Origin: Halanaerobiales bacterium
Lineage (GTDB): Bacteria; Bacillota; Halanaerobiia; Halanaerobiales; M55B127
Assembly: GCA_021736965.1 (NCBI GenBank)
Contig: JAIPEV010000154.1
Span: 1 to 25,945 of the forward strand
DNA: 25,945 nt
Direction: 5' to 3'
Part shown: in pieces, positions 14,686 to 23,636 of the stretch
How the letters are laid out: every line of letters begins with the position of its first letter
How positions within the stretch are numbered: position 1 is the stretch's first letter
Program-made: the position numbers and the translations under genes
Notes under the pieces: model-generated
Seen by the model: only the letters and a program-made list of their open reading frames with translations
Database searches by the model: none
Told to the model about the DNA's origin: nothing

Positions 14686-15744
14686 TTATTTAGCTATTTT
14701 TCGATATAAATTATTGAGTTTAGTTTCAATAGTTTTATCATTAATTTTTCTTTTAATAGTTGCTTTGATATCTTTAAACTCACCTATATTATTAATTGCT
14801 AACTTCAATACCTTGTTCGTATTTATAATATCTCCAACTTGTACAAGATAACCATTCAAATTATTTTCTACTAACTCTGGTATCCCTCCAACATTTGTAA
14901 CTATACACGGAAGACCTTGTGCTAAAGCTTCTATAATGGAGTTGCCCAGTGTTTCATGCCAAGAAAGCAATACAAATATATCACTAATCATCAAATATGG
15001 TAGTACATTATTAACATGTCCAGTAAAAATTACCCTTGATTTAACTAAGGATCTTATTTTTCTGATTTCGTCTAAATACGAACCTTCACCAATTATTAGA
15101 AAAACAACATTATCTCTATAGTTATCAAAAGATATAACATCCTTTAAATCTTTATAGCCTTTTTCAACTTCAATTCTACCTGTAGATACGACTACAGTAT
15201 CTTCATTTTTTATTCCTAAATTTTTTCTCATCTCTTCCAGACAATAATCATCTAAATCCTTCTGTTTTGGAAGAAAGTTATGAATATGCCCGATGTATTT
15301 CTGGTTGAGTTTTTTTACTTTTTTCCAACTCGATACATATTTACTTACCCCGTATACAATGGTTGCTTTCCTTAAAGTGTAATATTCCATGAACTTTACG
15401 GGAAATCTTAGTAAAGGATTAAATTTTTCAGCTTCGTCAGAACTGCCTCTAACCACTAAAACTGTTGGCGTCTTTTTTGAAGCAAATTTCAAAAGCAACA
15501 TTGAAAAGAATCCATCCATTTGCAGACCATAAAAATGATAAATATCCGGAGATATTCTTTGTATTTCCTTTATAAGTCCAAAGAAAACTTTTGGTTTTAA
15601 CAACTCCCTTATCCTAGGAATATATAACGGATAAAAGTCAAACTCTTCTTTCAAAGAACTTTCCATAATTCTTGATTGACTTACAAAGGGCCCTCCTCTT
15701 TTTTTTAGTGGTAAGGTTATTATTATTTTAAGTTTTCTTTTCAT
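14686..15744 (-). CDS. family 4 glycosyltransferase (GT-B)
   Basis: Retaining GT-B glycosyltransferase for the polysaccharide repeat. 352 residues: an N-terminal glycine-rich acceptor loop (LKKRGGPFVSQS, 13-24), IYHFYGLQMDG, then the donor domain beginning at VVVSTGRIEVEKGYKDL (184-200), FTGHVNNV near 240-247, and the EX7E motif HETLGNSIIEA (Glu264, Glu272), followed by GLPCIVTNVGGIPELV. ATG at 15744 overlaps the wzy stop as ATGA. No membrane segment; peripheral on the cytoplasmic side. Donor unknown. Confidence 0.88.
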   Translation of the reverse strand: MKRKLKIIITLPLKKRGGPFVSQSRIMESSLKEEFDFYPLYIPRIRELLKPKVFFGLIKEIQRISPDIYHFYGLQMDGFFSMLLLKFASKKTPTVLVVRGSSDEAEKFNPLLRFPVKFMEYYTLRKATIVYGVSKYVSSWKKVKKLNQKYIGHIHNFLPKQKDLDDYCLEEMRKNLGIKNEDTVVVSTGRIEVEKGYKDLKDVISFDNYRDNVVFLIIGEGSYLDEIRKIRSLVKSRVIFTGHVNNVLPYLMISDIFVLLSWHETLGNSIIEALAQGLPCIVTNVGGIPELVENNLNGYLVQVGDIINTNKVLKLAINNIGEFKDIKATIKRKINDKTIETKLNNLYRKIAK

Positions 15745-16931
15745 GTAGATCTTCCTTTGCTATCAAGATAATATGAGTTCATCGTATAAAATATGACAAT
15801 TCCTAAAGCTGGTACTTGATTATTAAAGAACAATATAATAAAGAGTGCTGCGATGATAGAAATAATTACATGATTATACCTTTTTGTTTCAATAAAACGT
15901 TTTATTAACGGATAAAAAACAAGCCAATAGGCTAATACACCAAGCATTATTCCAAATAAAGCTATAATGTCTAACATATATGAATGGTATCCAATTATTT
16001 CTAAAATGGGTGTTGTGTCATTATGATACCATATAGTTCCAAACAACGGGTTTTCCAAAAATGCATTTATACTATTGAGATACATAGTTATCCTTGCTTC
16101 TAGGGCATATGAACTGAGTGTATCATTTAACAAGTAATCAGATATGCCGGATAGCCTACTAAAATAGATTGTATTAGTAAAAAAACTAAGTATTATGGTA
16201 ATTATTTGTTTATAAAACAGGCCAATGCTGATCATTATTATGGATGAAACAAATAACGTTAGGAGTTTATGCTTTGATGATGTAATTATATAATAAACAA
16301 AATTAATCATAAGACTAACAAAAAGAGCCAATAAAGCTGTTGTGAATCCCATTAAAAAAATTGTTAAAATAAAAATAATAAACACTAATAAATTGAATGC
16401 TCTTACTAATGCTTTCCTCCTGAGGACTTCACCAAATATAATATTAGCAAAAATCACATTGGTATATGCTACTATATATCCAACTTCATTTCTACCCACA
16501 TAATCTGACCCGCTTTTTAGGAGTATATTTATGTAGTACAGAGATGAAATAATTCCAAGCAAAACTGTAACTTTACATACGATTCTATACATATTTTTAT
16601 TCTTTTTATCATTATAAAACATTAGCAATGGAAATATGAACACAACTAATTCAAAAACATAATTTTTTGCAAATCGTAAATTTTGAGTGAATAAAGTGAT
16701 TAATGAAGTTAATACTATCCAAAAAATCAATATCACAAGGTAATAACTAAACTGTATTTTTTTATTTTTAAGAAAAAATAAAGATACCCAAGCCATCATC
16801 AGTAACAAAAGTAGGATGTTTGGAAAGAACATTTGACTAAATGGCATTAAACTTCTTGAAAAAATTAAAATACTTAGTAAAGTCATTCCTAAGTTTATTC
16901 CTGATATTCTATTTTTTCTACGTCTTGTCAT
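15741..16931 (-). CDS. wzy: Wzy-like O-antigen/capsule polymerase
   Basis: Polytopic membrane protein, 396 residues, with about ten or eleven hydrophobic segments and a larger loop near residues 270-325 (YFSRLSGISDYLLND to FGTIWYHNDTTPI). The loop resembles the periplasmic or external loop of the O-antigen ligase/polymerase (Wzy_C-like) group. It would link flipped repeat units on the outer face. Sequence conservation in this class is poor, so the call rests on topology and position beside sugar-nucleotide and flippase genes. I choose ATG at 16931, which shares a base with the stop of the upstream epimerase (TAATG) and has GGAAAA upstream; the TTG at 16946 has no site. Confidence 0.8.
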   Translation of the reverse strand: MTRRRKNRISGINLGMTLLSILIFSRSLMPFSQMFFPNILLLLLMMAWVSLFFLKNKKIQFSYYLVILIFWIVLTSLITLFTQNLRFAKNYVFELVVFIFPLLMFYNDKKNKNMYRIVCKVTVLLGIISSLYYINILLKSGSDYVGRNEVGYIVAYTNVIFANIIFGEVLRRKALVRAFNLLVFIIFILTIFLMGFTTALLALFVSLMINFVYYIITSSKHKLLTLFVSSIIMISIGLFYKQIITIILSFFTNTIYFSRLSGISDYLLNDTLSSYALEARITMYLNSINAFLENPLFGTIWYHNDTTPILEIIGYHSYMLDIIALFGIMLGVLAYWLVFYPLIKRFIETKRYNHVIISIIAALFIILFFNNQVPALGIVIFYTMNSYYLDSKGRST

Positions 16932-18052
16932 TAAAATTTTTTCCAAACATTTTTATTAACATAATTAGTATAACTTAAAATGAGTTCAAGTACTTTTTGA
17001 GATACATTTGGCATAGAATAATCCATTACATGGCTAGGTTTATTATCTTTAGATTCCAAAACTGCTATTGCTCTCAAGATATTTCTCCTTTCCATTCCTA
17101 CCATCATTACAGTGGTTGCTTCCATTGCTTCTGGCCTCTCATGTGCTTCCCGTATATTTAATGCTTTGAAACCTAAAATTGAAGCTTCTTCACTTATTGT
17201 TCCAGAATCGCTCAATACGACTTTTGACTCAATTTGTAATTTAACATAATCGATAAACCCTAATGGTTTTAGAACCTTAATATTGTTATGAAATTTAACT
17301 TTCTTTTTATCAATCATTTTTTTTGTTCTAGGGTGTGTTGATAATATGACCGGGATGTCATATATAGCTGCAATTTCATTCAAAATCTCTACTAGTTTTT
17401 CGAAATTCCCAGAATTAATATTTTCCTCTCTATGTGCCGATACTAAAAAATAGTTGCTAGTATCAATTTCTAACATTGTTAGAATATTGGATTGATTAAT
17501 ATCATTTTGTTTACTCATTAAAACTTCAAACATTGGACTTCCTGTTTTAATTATACGGTCTGCTGGTAAACCCTCACTCAAGAGATATTCTCTCGCAATA
17601 GAACTATAAGGTAAATTGATATCTGCTATATGATCCACAATTTTCCTATTCGTTTCTTCAGGAACTCTTTCATCAAAACATCTGTTTCCTGCTTCCATAT
17701 GAAATATAGGTATTTTTCTACGTTTAGCCGCAATAGCTGCAAGACAACTGTTAGTGTCTCCTAAGACTAAAAATGCATCAGGTTTAGTTTCTTCTAAAAC
17801 AGGATCAATATTAATCAAAATATTGCCAATAGTTTCCATCGGATTCCCTTTAGCAGCATGTAAGAAATAATCAGGACTTCTCAACTCAAAATCATTGAAA
17901 AACACTTCATTAAGTTCATAATCGTAATTCTGACCTGTATGAACTAGGATATGTTCTATAGCTTCTGAGTTATTTAGTTTCTGAATCACCGAAGATAGTC
18001 TAATAATTTCCGGCCTTGTCCCAATCACAGTCATTACTTTTAATTTTCGCAT
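16931..18052 (-). CDS. capG: UDP-N-acetyl sugar 2-epimerase, CapG/FnlC/WbjD type (UDP-L-FucNAc synthesis)
   Basis: Last step to UDP-N-acetyl-L-fucosamine: C2 epimerisation of UDP-2-acetamido-2,6-dideoxy-L-talose. A GT-B-like non-hydrolysing 2-epimerase of 373 residues with MTVIGTRPEIIRLSSVI, LVHTGQNYDYELNEVFF, LVLGDTNSCLAA, FHMEAGNRCFDERVPEETNR, SAHREENI and LSDSGTISEEASIL. The GNRCFD...ETNRKIVDH form and its partners at 18057-20184 favour the FucNAc enzyme over WecB/MnaA. ATG at 18052 has a GGAGGTG site lying within the last codons of capF; the upstream in-frame extension would overlap capF by about 80 bases and is not conserved. Confidence 0.9.
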   Translation of the reverse strand: MRKLKVMTVIGTRPEIIRLSSVIQKLNNSEAIEHILVHTGQNYDYELNEVFFNDFELRSPDYFLHAAKGNPMETIGNILINIDPVLEETKPDAFLVLGDTNSCLAAIAAKRRKIPIFHMEAGNRCFDERVPEETNRKIVDHIADINLPYSSIAREYLLSEGLPADRIIKTGSPMFEVLMSKQNDINQSNILTMLEIDTSNYFLVSAHREENINSGNFEKLVEILNEIAAIYDIPVILSTHPRTKKMIDKKKVKFHNNIKVLKPLGFIDYVKLQIESKVVLSDSGTISEEASILGFKALNIREAHERPEAMEATTVMMVGMERRNILRAIAVLESKDNKPSHVMDYSMPNVSQKVLELILSYTNYVNKNVWKKF

Positions 18053-18056
18053 AGAA

Positions 18057-19166
18057 TTACACCTCCAAAAAATATGTGTCAGGGTTATCTGGATCGAACT
18101 TCTCATTAGCCCAAATAATGGTAACCATATCTTCATCACCTAGATTTTCAATATTATGAGTATACCCGGGTGGAACGACAATATCTTCAAGCTTTTCTCC
18201 AGTTGCATAATATACGTGTATTTTCTTTTCATCAACCTTCCTAAATCTAACAATTCCTTTACCACTAACAATTAAAAATTTTTCAGTCTTACTATGATGC
18301 CAGTGATTTCCTTTGACAATACCAGGTTTTGATATATTCACAGAAATTTGTCCGCAATCTAATGTTTTGATAAATTCTGTGAAGGAACCTCTCTCATCCA
18401 TGTTCATTTCAAGGTTATATGAAAACTCATCGCTTGGAAGATAACTTAAGTAGTTTGAATATAGTTTTTTTATGAAATCATTATTCAAACTAGGTATTTC
18501 TCTTGTTTTTCGATAATTTTTGAAAGAGTACAATAAGTCTGCAAGTTCACCAAGTCTAACCTGATAGACAGGTTGAACATAACAATAATCTTTTACCTTG
18601 TTCTCTTTACCCTCTAATACTTTTATTAACTCAAAAAGAATATCGTCTATATAAATGAGAGATAGAATTGTGTCTTTATCATTTACTTTAATAGGTAATC
18701 CGTTAGCAATGTTATAAGAAAATGTTGCAACCACACTATTATAATTAGGTCTACACCATTTCCCAAAAACATTAGGAAAACGATAAATAAGAACTTTCGC
18801 ATTTGACTTTTTTGAATAGGACTTCAAAAGATCTTCTCCTGCCTTTTTACTTTTCCCATAGGGATTATCCTGAGTAGCTTGAATAGAAGAAGATATCATT
18901 ATTGGACAATTATTTCTATGTTTTTTTAGCTTTGATAACAAAGTGTCAGTTAACCCGAAATTAATTTTCATAAAATCCTTGTTACTTTTGGGTCGATTGA
19001 CCCCAGCTAGATGAAAAACAAAATCTGCTTTCCTTGTGAATTCTTCTAAATCCTCATCAGTTGAACCAATATCATACTCATAAATATGTTCATATCCTTG
19101 ATTCTTCAACTCCATTACTAAGTTTTTTCCTATAAATCCCTTTGAACCTGTAACTAATATTCTCAT
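18057..19166 (-). CDS. capF: CapF-type reductase/epimerase with C-terminal cupin (UDP-L-FucNAc synthesis)
   Basis: Second enzyme of the UDP-L-FucNAc path. The N-terminal SDR domain (about 1-245) has MRILVTGSKGFIGKN, FHLAGVNRP, and YxxxK in NPYGKSKKAG, and reduces the C4 keto group. The C-terminal cupin (about 255-369) has the metal-site pattern KGNHWHHSKTEKF, then VSGKGIVRF and PPGYTHNIENLG, and carries out a C3 epimerisation, as known for CapF. ATG at 19166 follows a TAGGTAGGA site that overlaps the capE stop; the longer frame to 19208 adds 14 residues before the first strand and overlaps capE. 369 residues, normal length. Full-length, with both domains intact. Confidence 0.93.
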   Translation of the reverse strand: MRILVTGSKGFIGKNLVMELKNQGYEHIYEYDIGSTDEDLEEFTRKADFVFHLAGVNRPKSNKDFMKINFGLTDTLLSKLKKHRNNCPIMISSSIQATQDNPYGKSKKAGEDLLKSYSKKSNAKVLIYRFPNVFGKWCRPNYNSVVATFSYNIANGLPIKVNDKDTILSLIYIDDILFELIKVLEGKENKVKDYCYVQPVYQVRLGELADLLYSFKNYRKTREIPSLNNDFIKKLYSNYLSYLPSDEFSYNLEMNMDERGSFTEFIKTLDCGQISVNISKPGIVKGNHWHHSKTEKFLIVSGKGIVRFRKVDEKKIHVYYATGEKLEDIVVPPGYTHNIENLGDEDMVTIIWANEKFDPDNPDTYFLEV

Positions 19167-19173
19167 TGTTTTC

Positions 19174-20184
19174 CTACCTAAATAATTCAATTTTTTGAAG
19201 CAACTCAATCATTTCATCAACATCTAATCTTTCAGTGTTATGTGAGTGATAAGATTCAAAAGCCTCAACAGCTTGATCACCCTGTTCAATATATTGCTCA
19301 TAATTCAAATTTCTATTATCTGCTGGTATTTTATAAAAATCAAATAAGTCAATAGCTTTTGCCATTTCTTCTTTTGTAAGAAGTACTTCATAGAGTTTCT
19401 CTCCATGTCTAGTCCCAATATATACAGGGTCTTTTTTATACTTTTTCATTTTAAGTATTGCACTTGCAAGTGTATCAATAGATGCAGCAGGAGCCTTTTG
19501 AACAAATGTATCCCCCTGTTCTCCATTTTCAAATGCATAAAGCACCAAATCAACTGCATTATCCAAGGTCATCATAAATCTTGTCATATCAGGATTAGTA
19601 ATTGTGATAGGAGTATTGCTTGATATTTGTTCTAAAAACAATGGTATTACAGACCCTCTAGATCCCATTACATTGCCATATCTTGTCAAACATAATACAG
19701 TATCTTTCTCAAGTAGTTGTCTCGACCTAGCAATTACATTCTTTTCCATAACTGCTTTTGTCATACCCATTGCATTTATGGGATATGCTGCTTTATCAGT
19801 TGATAGAAAGACAGCTTTTTTCACTTTATTTTTAATACAAGCTGTAATAACATTGTCGCTTCCTAAAATGTTAGTTTTAACTGCCTCAATGGGATAAAAT
19901 TCACATGATGGAACCTGTTTTAAGGCTGCTGCATGAAAAACATAATCAACACCAATAAATGCACCTTCGATAGAGTTATAGTCTCTAACATCACCTATAT
20001 AGAATCTTAGTTTCTTACTTCTATATAGTTTTCTCATGTCCTCTTGTTTTTTTTCATCTCTTGATAAAATACGTATTTCTTGTATATCTGTATCAAGGAA
20101 CCTTTTAGCTACTGCATTACCAAAAGATCCAGTACCTCCCGTAATTAATAATATCTTTCCATTTAAAATACCACTATTTTTCAT
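19174..20184 (-). CDS. capE: UDP-GlcNAc 4,6-dehydratase (5-inverting), CapE/FnlA/WbjB
   Basis: First enzyme of UDP-L-FucNAc synthesis: dehydrates UDP-GlcNAc and inverts C5. An extended SDR of 336 residues with LLITGGTGSFGNAVAK at the N-terminus, HAAALKQVPSCEFYP and STDKAAYPINAMGMTK. In the last, the usual Tyr of YxxxK is Met (MGMTK), which I recall as a feature of this CapE/FnlA branch rather than damage. ITNPDMTRFMMTLDNAVDLV is also typical. ATG at 20184 is chosen; GTG at 20187 is equally possible with AGGAG upstream. First of capE-capF-capG, seven bases before capF. Confidence 0.93.
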   Translation of the reverse strand: MKNSGILNGKILLITGGTGSFGNAVAKRFLDTDIQEIRILSRDEKKQEDMRKLYRSKKLRFYIGDVRDYNSIEGAFIGVDYVFHAAALKQVPSCEFYPIEAVKTNILGSDNVITACIKNKVKKAVFLSTDKAAYPINAMGMTKAVMEKNVIARSRQLLEKDTVLCLTRYGNVMGSRGSVIPLFLEQISSNTPITITNPDMTRFMMTLDNAVDLVLYAFENGEQGDTFVQKAPAASIDTLASAILKMKKYKKDPVYIGTRHGEKLYEVLLTKEEMAKAIDLFDFYKIPADNRNLNYEQYIEQGDQAVEAFESYHSHNTERLDVDEMIELLQKIELFR

Positions 20185-20196
20185 CACTTTAAACTC

Positions 20197-21309
20197 CTAT
20201 CTAAATATTAGTTCGAAAATATGTATATATTTCTTGTAGTAGAATATACTGCTATCAAATGCATCTATTTTATCAATCTTAGAAACATTTTTAAGTGTTT
20301 TTTTTATGTTTTCCTCAATAATTAATCCACAATTATAACGTTCAACATATGATTTGACTTCACCCACATCAGTGGTAATAACCGGAGTACAATTAGAGAC
20401 ACTTTCAACAAATTTTGTGGGGAATCCCGCATTATTTACAATATTATTTTTTCGAACAATAATGCTATAATCATTCTCCTCTAATATTTCAGCTACTTTC
20501 GAATGTTCGACTTTACCTAAAAAATGAACATTAGATAAAACTTGTAAAATATGCTTGAAACTACTATTTTTTTCTAAAAACACTTTTTTGTCTAAACCAA
20601 GTATATTTAAGGCTACTTGTTTTTCATCTATACCACTTCTATAAAAATCATCTATAATTATGTCAAGTCTGTCTTTCTTAAGTCCTGGATTCCCAAAATA
20701 TAGCAACTTGATTGGATACTTTAATGGTTTTGATTTATTGCAATTATTATACTGGGATACTAATGGTGGAATCTTAATAACTGATTGCTTCGAATAATAT
20801 TTCTCCAAAAATTCACTAATTACAATAAGGTGATTTACCTTCTTATTCAATATTCTCATTCTATAAAATGAATCAACCCCTTTAATAATTTTAGTTACCA
20901 TATTTTCACCTTGTGCTCCATACCACTCTGTAATATCTGATACTACACTTATGTTTCTTTTTTTACAATATCTTATAATTTTTGATAATGCTAAAGAAGG
21001 GAAATTATAACAAATTATATACTTTATATTTGAATACTTTTCTATAATATTAACGTAATAATCTATATTAATTAGATATTTAAGCCAACTTAATATTCCA
21101 CTAGGGTAACTACGATCCCACGCTGTAAAACCGTGTTTCACATCATATGGATATAGATCATTATTATCTTTAATCTTACTTACTCCTATATAAACCATTT
21201 TATAACCTATTTCTTTTAAAACTAATCCATTATTAAGAACTCTGTGAGCTGCAGCGTTTTTATCAGGAAGTTGAAATCCTCCAATATAGATTACCGTTCC
21301 TTTATTCAT
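20197..21309 (-). CDS. glycosyltransferase, GT4/GT-B type
   Basis: 370 residues with GT-B layout. N-terminal VIYIGGFQLPDKNAAAHRVL suggests the acceptor domain. A hinge near LIVISEFLEKYYS leads to the donor domain, which opens IKLLYFGNPGLKKDRLDII and includes VHFLGKVEHSKVAEIL and FPTKFVESVSNCTPVITTDV with the late Glu of the EX7E region. Adds a sugar to the repeat, donor unknown. Its start overlaps the end of the epimerase gene by 8 bases and it ends 12 bases before capE, so it belongs to the same transcript. Rich in Ile, Asn, Tyr and Lys; divergent from GT4 members at 14686 and 23637. Confidence 0.8.
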   Translation of the reverse strand: MNKGTVIYIGGFQLPDKNAAAHRVLNNGLVLKEIGYKMVYIGVSKIKDNNDLYPYDVKHGFTAWDRSYPSGILSWLKYLINIDYYVNIIEKYSNIKYIICYNFPSLALSKIIRYCKKRNISVVSDITEWYGAQGENMVTKIIKGVDSFYRMRILNKKVNHLIVISEFLEKYYSKQSVIKIPPLVSQYNNCNKSKPLKYPIKLLYFGNPGLKKDRLDIIIDDFYRSGIDEKQVALNILGLDKKVFLEKNSSFKHILQVLSNVHFLGKVEHSKVAEILEENDYSIIVRKNNIVNNAGFPTKFVESVSNCTPVITTDVGEVKSYVERYNCGLIIEENIKKTLKNVSKIDKIDAFDSSIFYYKKYIHIFELIFR

Positions 21310-22282
21310 CACTATTCAGTTTGTACCAATCAATTGTTTCGTTGATACCCCTCCATATATCCCAATCAGGATTATAGTTCATTTCAATCTTAGATTTAGT
21401 TATGTCAGCATCACTATGTTTTATATCCCCAGGTCTCTCTAAGGCGAATTTAGGCGTAATCAATTTTCCCATATAATTGCATAGATAATTATATAAATCA
21501 ATTAGAGTTACTCTATTCCCATAGGCAATGTTGTAAACATTGCCTGCATATGCCGAGGACGTACAACAAGCTTTGAAATTTGCTTCAATTACATTTTCTA
21601 TGTAAGTAAAATCCCTACTTTGTTTACCATCCCCATTTATCGTAGGTCTTTCGTTATTAAGTAGTTGTTTTATAAATTTAGGAATAACAGCTGCATAAGC
21701 TCCGTTAGGATTTTGTCTCGTTCCAAATACATTAAAGTATCTGAGTCCATATGTTTCTAACCCATACAATTTTGTATATAATTTTGAATATTCCTCATTT
21801 GTTTTTTTTGTTAAAGCATATGGTGATAAGAGAGTCCCTTCTCTTCCCTCAACTTTTGGAAGATTTGGGTCATCCCCATAGACAGATGAACTAGAAGCAT
21901 ACACAAATTTTTCCACTTCCTTTTGTTTAGCCGCTTCCAACATATTTAATGTCCCTTTTACATTGATTTCTTCATAAAGCAAAGGCCTTTCAATACTTCT
22001 CGGAACACTTCCCCAAGCAGCTTGGTGTAATACATAATCCACACCTTCACACACACTCATACACGTATCTAAATCTCGAATATCGCCATTTATAAATGTA
22101 AAGTTTGAATCCTCAAAAAATGATGATATATTTTCTTTTTTTCCAGTTGATAAGTTATCTAGACATTTCACTTTATAACCTTTTTTGAGTACTGCTTCAC
22201 ATAGATTTGACCCTATAAATCCTGCGCCTCCAGTAACTAGAAAAACTGAATCTCTTTTAAATGTAACATTCTTGTATCCCAT
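21302..22282 (-). CDS. wbpP: UDP-N-acetylhexosamine/uronate 4-epimerase, WbpP/TviC-like
   Basis: Interconverts UDP-GlcNAc and UDP-GalNAc (WbpP) or their uronates (TviC). Extended SDR, 326 residues: FLVTGGAGFIGSNLCEA (14-30), HQAAWGSVPRSIERP (86-100), ASSSSVYGD near 129-137, catalytic Tyr155 and Lys159 in SPYALTKK, YFNVFGTRQNPNGAYAAVIP, and NGDGKQSRDFTYIENV. The roughly 10-residue N-terminal extension before the first strand is as in WbpP/TviC. Together with the dehydrogenase upstream it gives UDP-GalNAcA. The pair cannot be ordered (epimerise first or oxidise first) from sequence. Confidence 0.9.
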   Translation of the reverse strand: MGYKNVTFKRDSVFLVTGGAGFIGSNLCEAVLKKGYKVKCLDNLSTGKKENISSFFEDSNFTFINGDIRDLDTCMSVCEGVDYVLHQAAWGSVPRSIERPLLYEEINVKGTLNMLEAAKQKEVEKFVYASSSSVYGDDPNLPKVEGREGTLLSPYALTKKTNEEYSKLYTKLYGLETYGLRYFNVFGTRQNPNGAYAAVIPKFIKQLLNNERPTINGDGKQSRDFTYIENVIEANFKACCTSSAYAGNVYNIAYGNRVTLIDLYNYLCNYMGKLITPKFALERPGDIKHSDADITKSKIEMNYNPDWDIWRGINETIDWYKLNSDE

Positions 22283-22307
22283 AGTCTAATACCTCATTTT
22301 TAATCTA

Positions 22308-23627
22308 TTATAATCTCCAATATCTATACCCTAAACGTTGATAAAAAGATCTGTCAAAAATACCTTTTACATCTATAATTACTTTAGATTCATTTTTGAC
22401 ATTTTTAAACATTTTATCAACATCACTAACATTTAAAGTTTTAAAATCATCGTGTGCTACTGAAAAAACAACTGCATCCATTTTTTTTACATCTTCTAAC
22501 TTATAGAAAGTGAGATTATACTCATGTGTTGCCTCATCTAGGTCTGCTACGGGATCTACAATCATTGGGTTTATACCATAATCTTTTAACTCATTTACAA
22601 TATCTATGACTCTTGTATTTCGTGTATCTGGACAATTCTCTTTAAAAGTGAATCCCATCAAAGCCACTTTTGCATTTTTAACAGAAACATCAGCATGTAT
22701 AAGTTTTTTTATAATATTTTCAACAACATATTTACCCATATTATCATTGATTTTTCTACCAGAAAGTATAATTTGTGAATGGTACCCAACTTGTTCAGCC
22801 TTATACGTCAAATAATAAGGATCAACACCTATACAATGTCCGCCTACCAAACCTGGAAAGAAACCTAGAAAATTCCACTTCGTTCCAGCAGCTTTTAAAA
22901 CAGATTTTGTATCGATATCAAGTTTATTAAAGATTATTGAAAGTTCGTTCATAAATGCAATATTGATATCTCTTTGAGAGTTTTCGATAACTTTAGCAGC
23001 TTCTGCAACTTTAATTGATTCAGCTTTATAAACTCCAGCATCAACAACTAGCTCATATACCTTTGCAACTAAATCCAATGATTCTTTATCCTGACCAGAT
23101 ACAACCTTTACTATTGTATCCAATCTATGAACTGTATCCCCAGGATTTATTCTTTCAGGAGAATAGCCAACTTTAAAATCAATACCGGCTTTTAGCCCAG
23201 ACTCTTCTTCCAATATAGGAATACATATATCCTCGGTTACACCAGGATAAACTGTTGATTCAAAAACAATATACGAGTCTTTTAAAAGATTCTTTCCAAC
23301 GATTCTAGTAGCGGATTTTACTATGCTTAAATCTGGTGAGTGGTCTTCTTTTATTGGGGTTGGAACAGCTACAATATGAAATTTAGCCTTTTTTAAATCT
23401 TCTGGATTTGATGTAAACTCAACTCGACAGTCTCTAACCACTTCATTTCCAACTTCTTTAGTTGGATCTATACCAGAAATATACTTTTCGATCTTCTTCT
23501 CACTTATATCAAATCCAATTACTTGAACCTTTTTATCAAAGGCAACTGCAAGTGGTAATCCAACATAACCTAAGCCTATTATCGAGACCTTTTCTTCTTT
23601 ACCTATTATTTTATTAAATAAAGTCAT
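22308..23627 (-). CDS. wbpO: UDP-N-acetylhexosamine 6-dehydrogenase, WbpO/TviB-like
   Basis: Four-electron NAD+-dependent oxidation of UDP-GlcNAc or UDP-GalNAc to the uronic acid. 439 residues with all three domains of the UDP-glucose/GDP-mannose dehydrogenase family: SIIGLGYVGLPLAVAF (15-30), FESTVYPGVTED, GYSPERINPGD, EAAKVIENSQRDINIAF and the active-site GGHCIGVDPYY (Cys265). The last motif and the QRDINIAFMNE stretch favour the N-acetylhexosamine dehydrogenases TviB/WbpO over Ugd. C-terminal nucleotide-binding domain includes FKENCPDTRNT. ATG at 23627 has GGGAGG four bases upstream. Confidence 0.92.
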   Translation of the reverse strand: MTLFNKIIGKEEKVSIIGLGYVGLPLAVAFDKKVQVIGFDISEKKIEKYISGIDPTKEVGNEVVRDCRVEFTSNPEDLKKAKFHIVAVPTPIKEDHSPDLSIVKSATRIVGKNLLKDSYIVFESTVYPGVTEDICIPILEEESGLKAGIDFKVGYSPERINPGDTVHRLDTIVKVVSGQDKESLDLVAKVYELVVDAGVYKAESIKVAEAAKVIENSQRDINIAFMNELSIIFNKLDIDTKSVLKAAGTKWNFLGFFPGLVGGHCIGVDPYYLTYKAEQVGYHSQIILSGRKINDNMGKYVVENIIKKLIHADVSVKNAKVALMGFTFKENCPDTRNTRVIDIVNELKDYGINPMIVDPVADLDEATHEYNLTFYKLEDVKKMDAVVFSVAHDDFKTLNVSDVDKMFKNVKNESKVIIDVKGIFDRSFYQRLGYRYWRL

Positions 23628-23636
23628 TTTTCCTCC

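Noticed and set aside
16931..18139. Longer N-terminus for the 2-epimerase (to 18139)
   Set aside because: The extra 29 residues overlap capF, have no ribosome binding site and precede the conserved MTVIGTRPE strand; ATG at 18052 has GGAGGTG.
18057..19166. RmlD (dTDP-4-dehydrorhamnose reductase) to complete a rhamnose path
   Set aside because: The C-terminal cupin with KGNHWHHSKTEKF and its place between capE and capG identify it as CapF.
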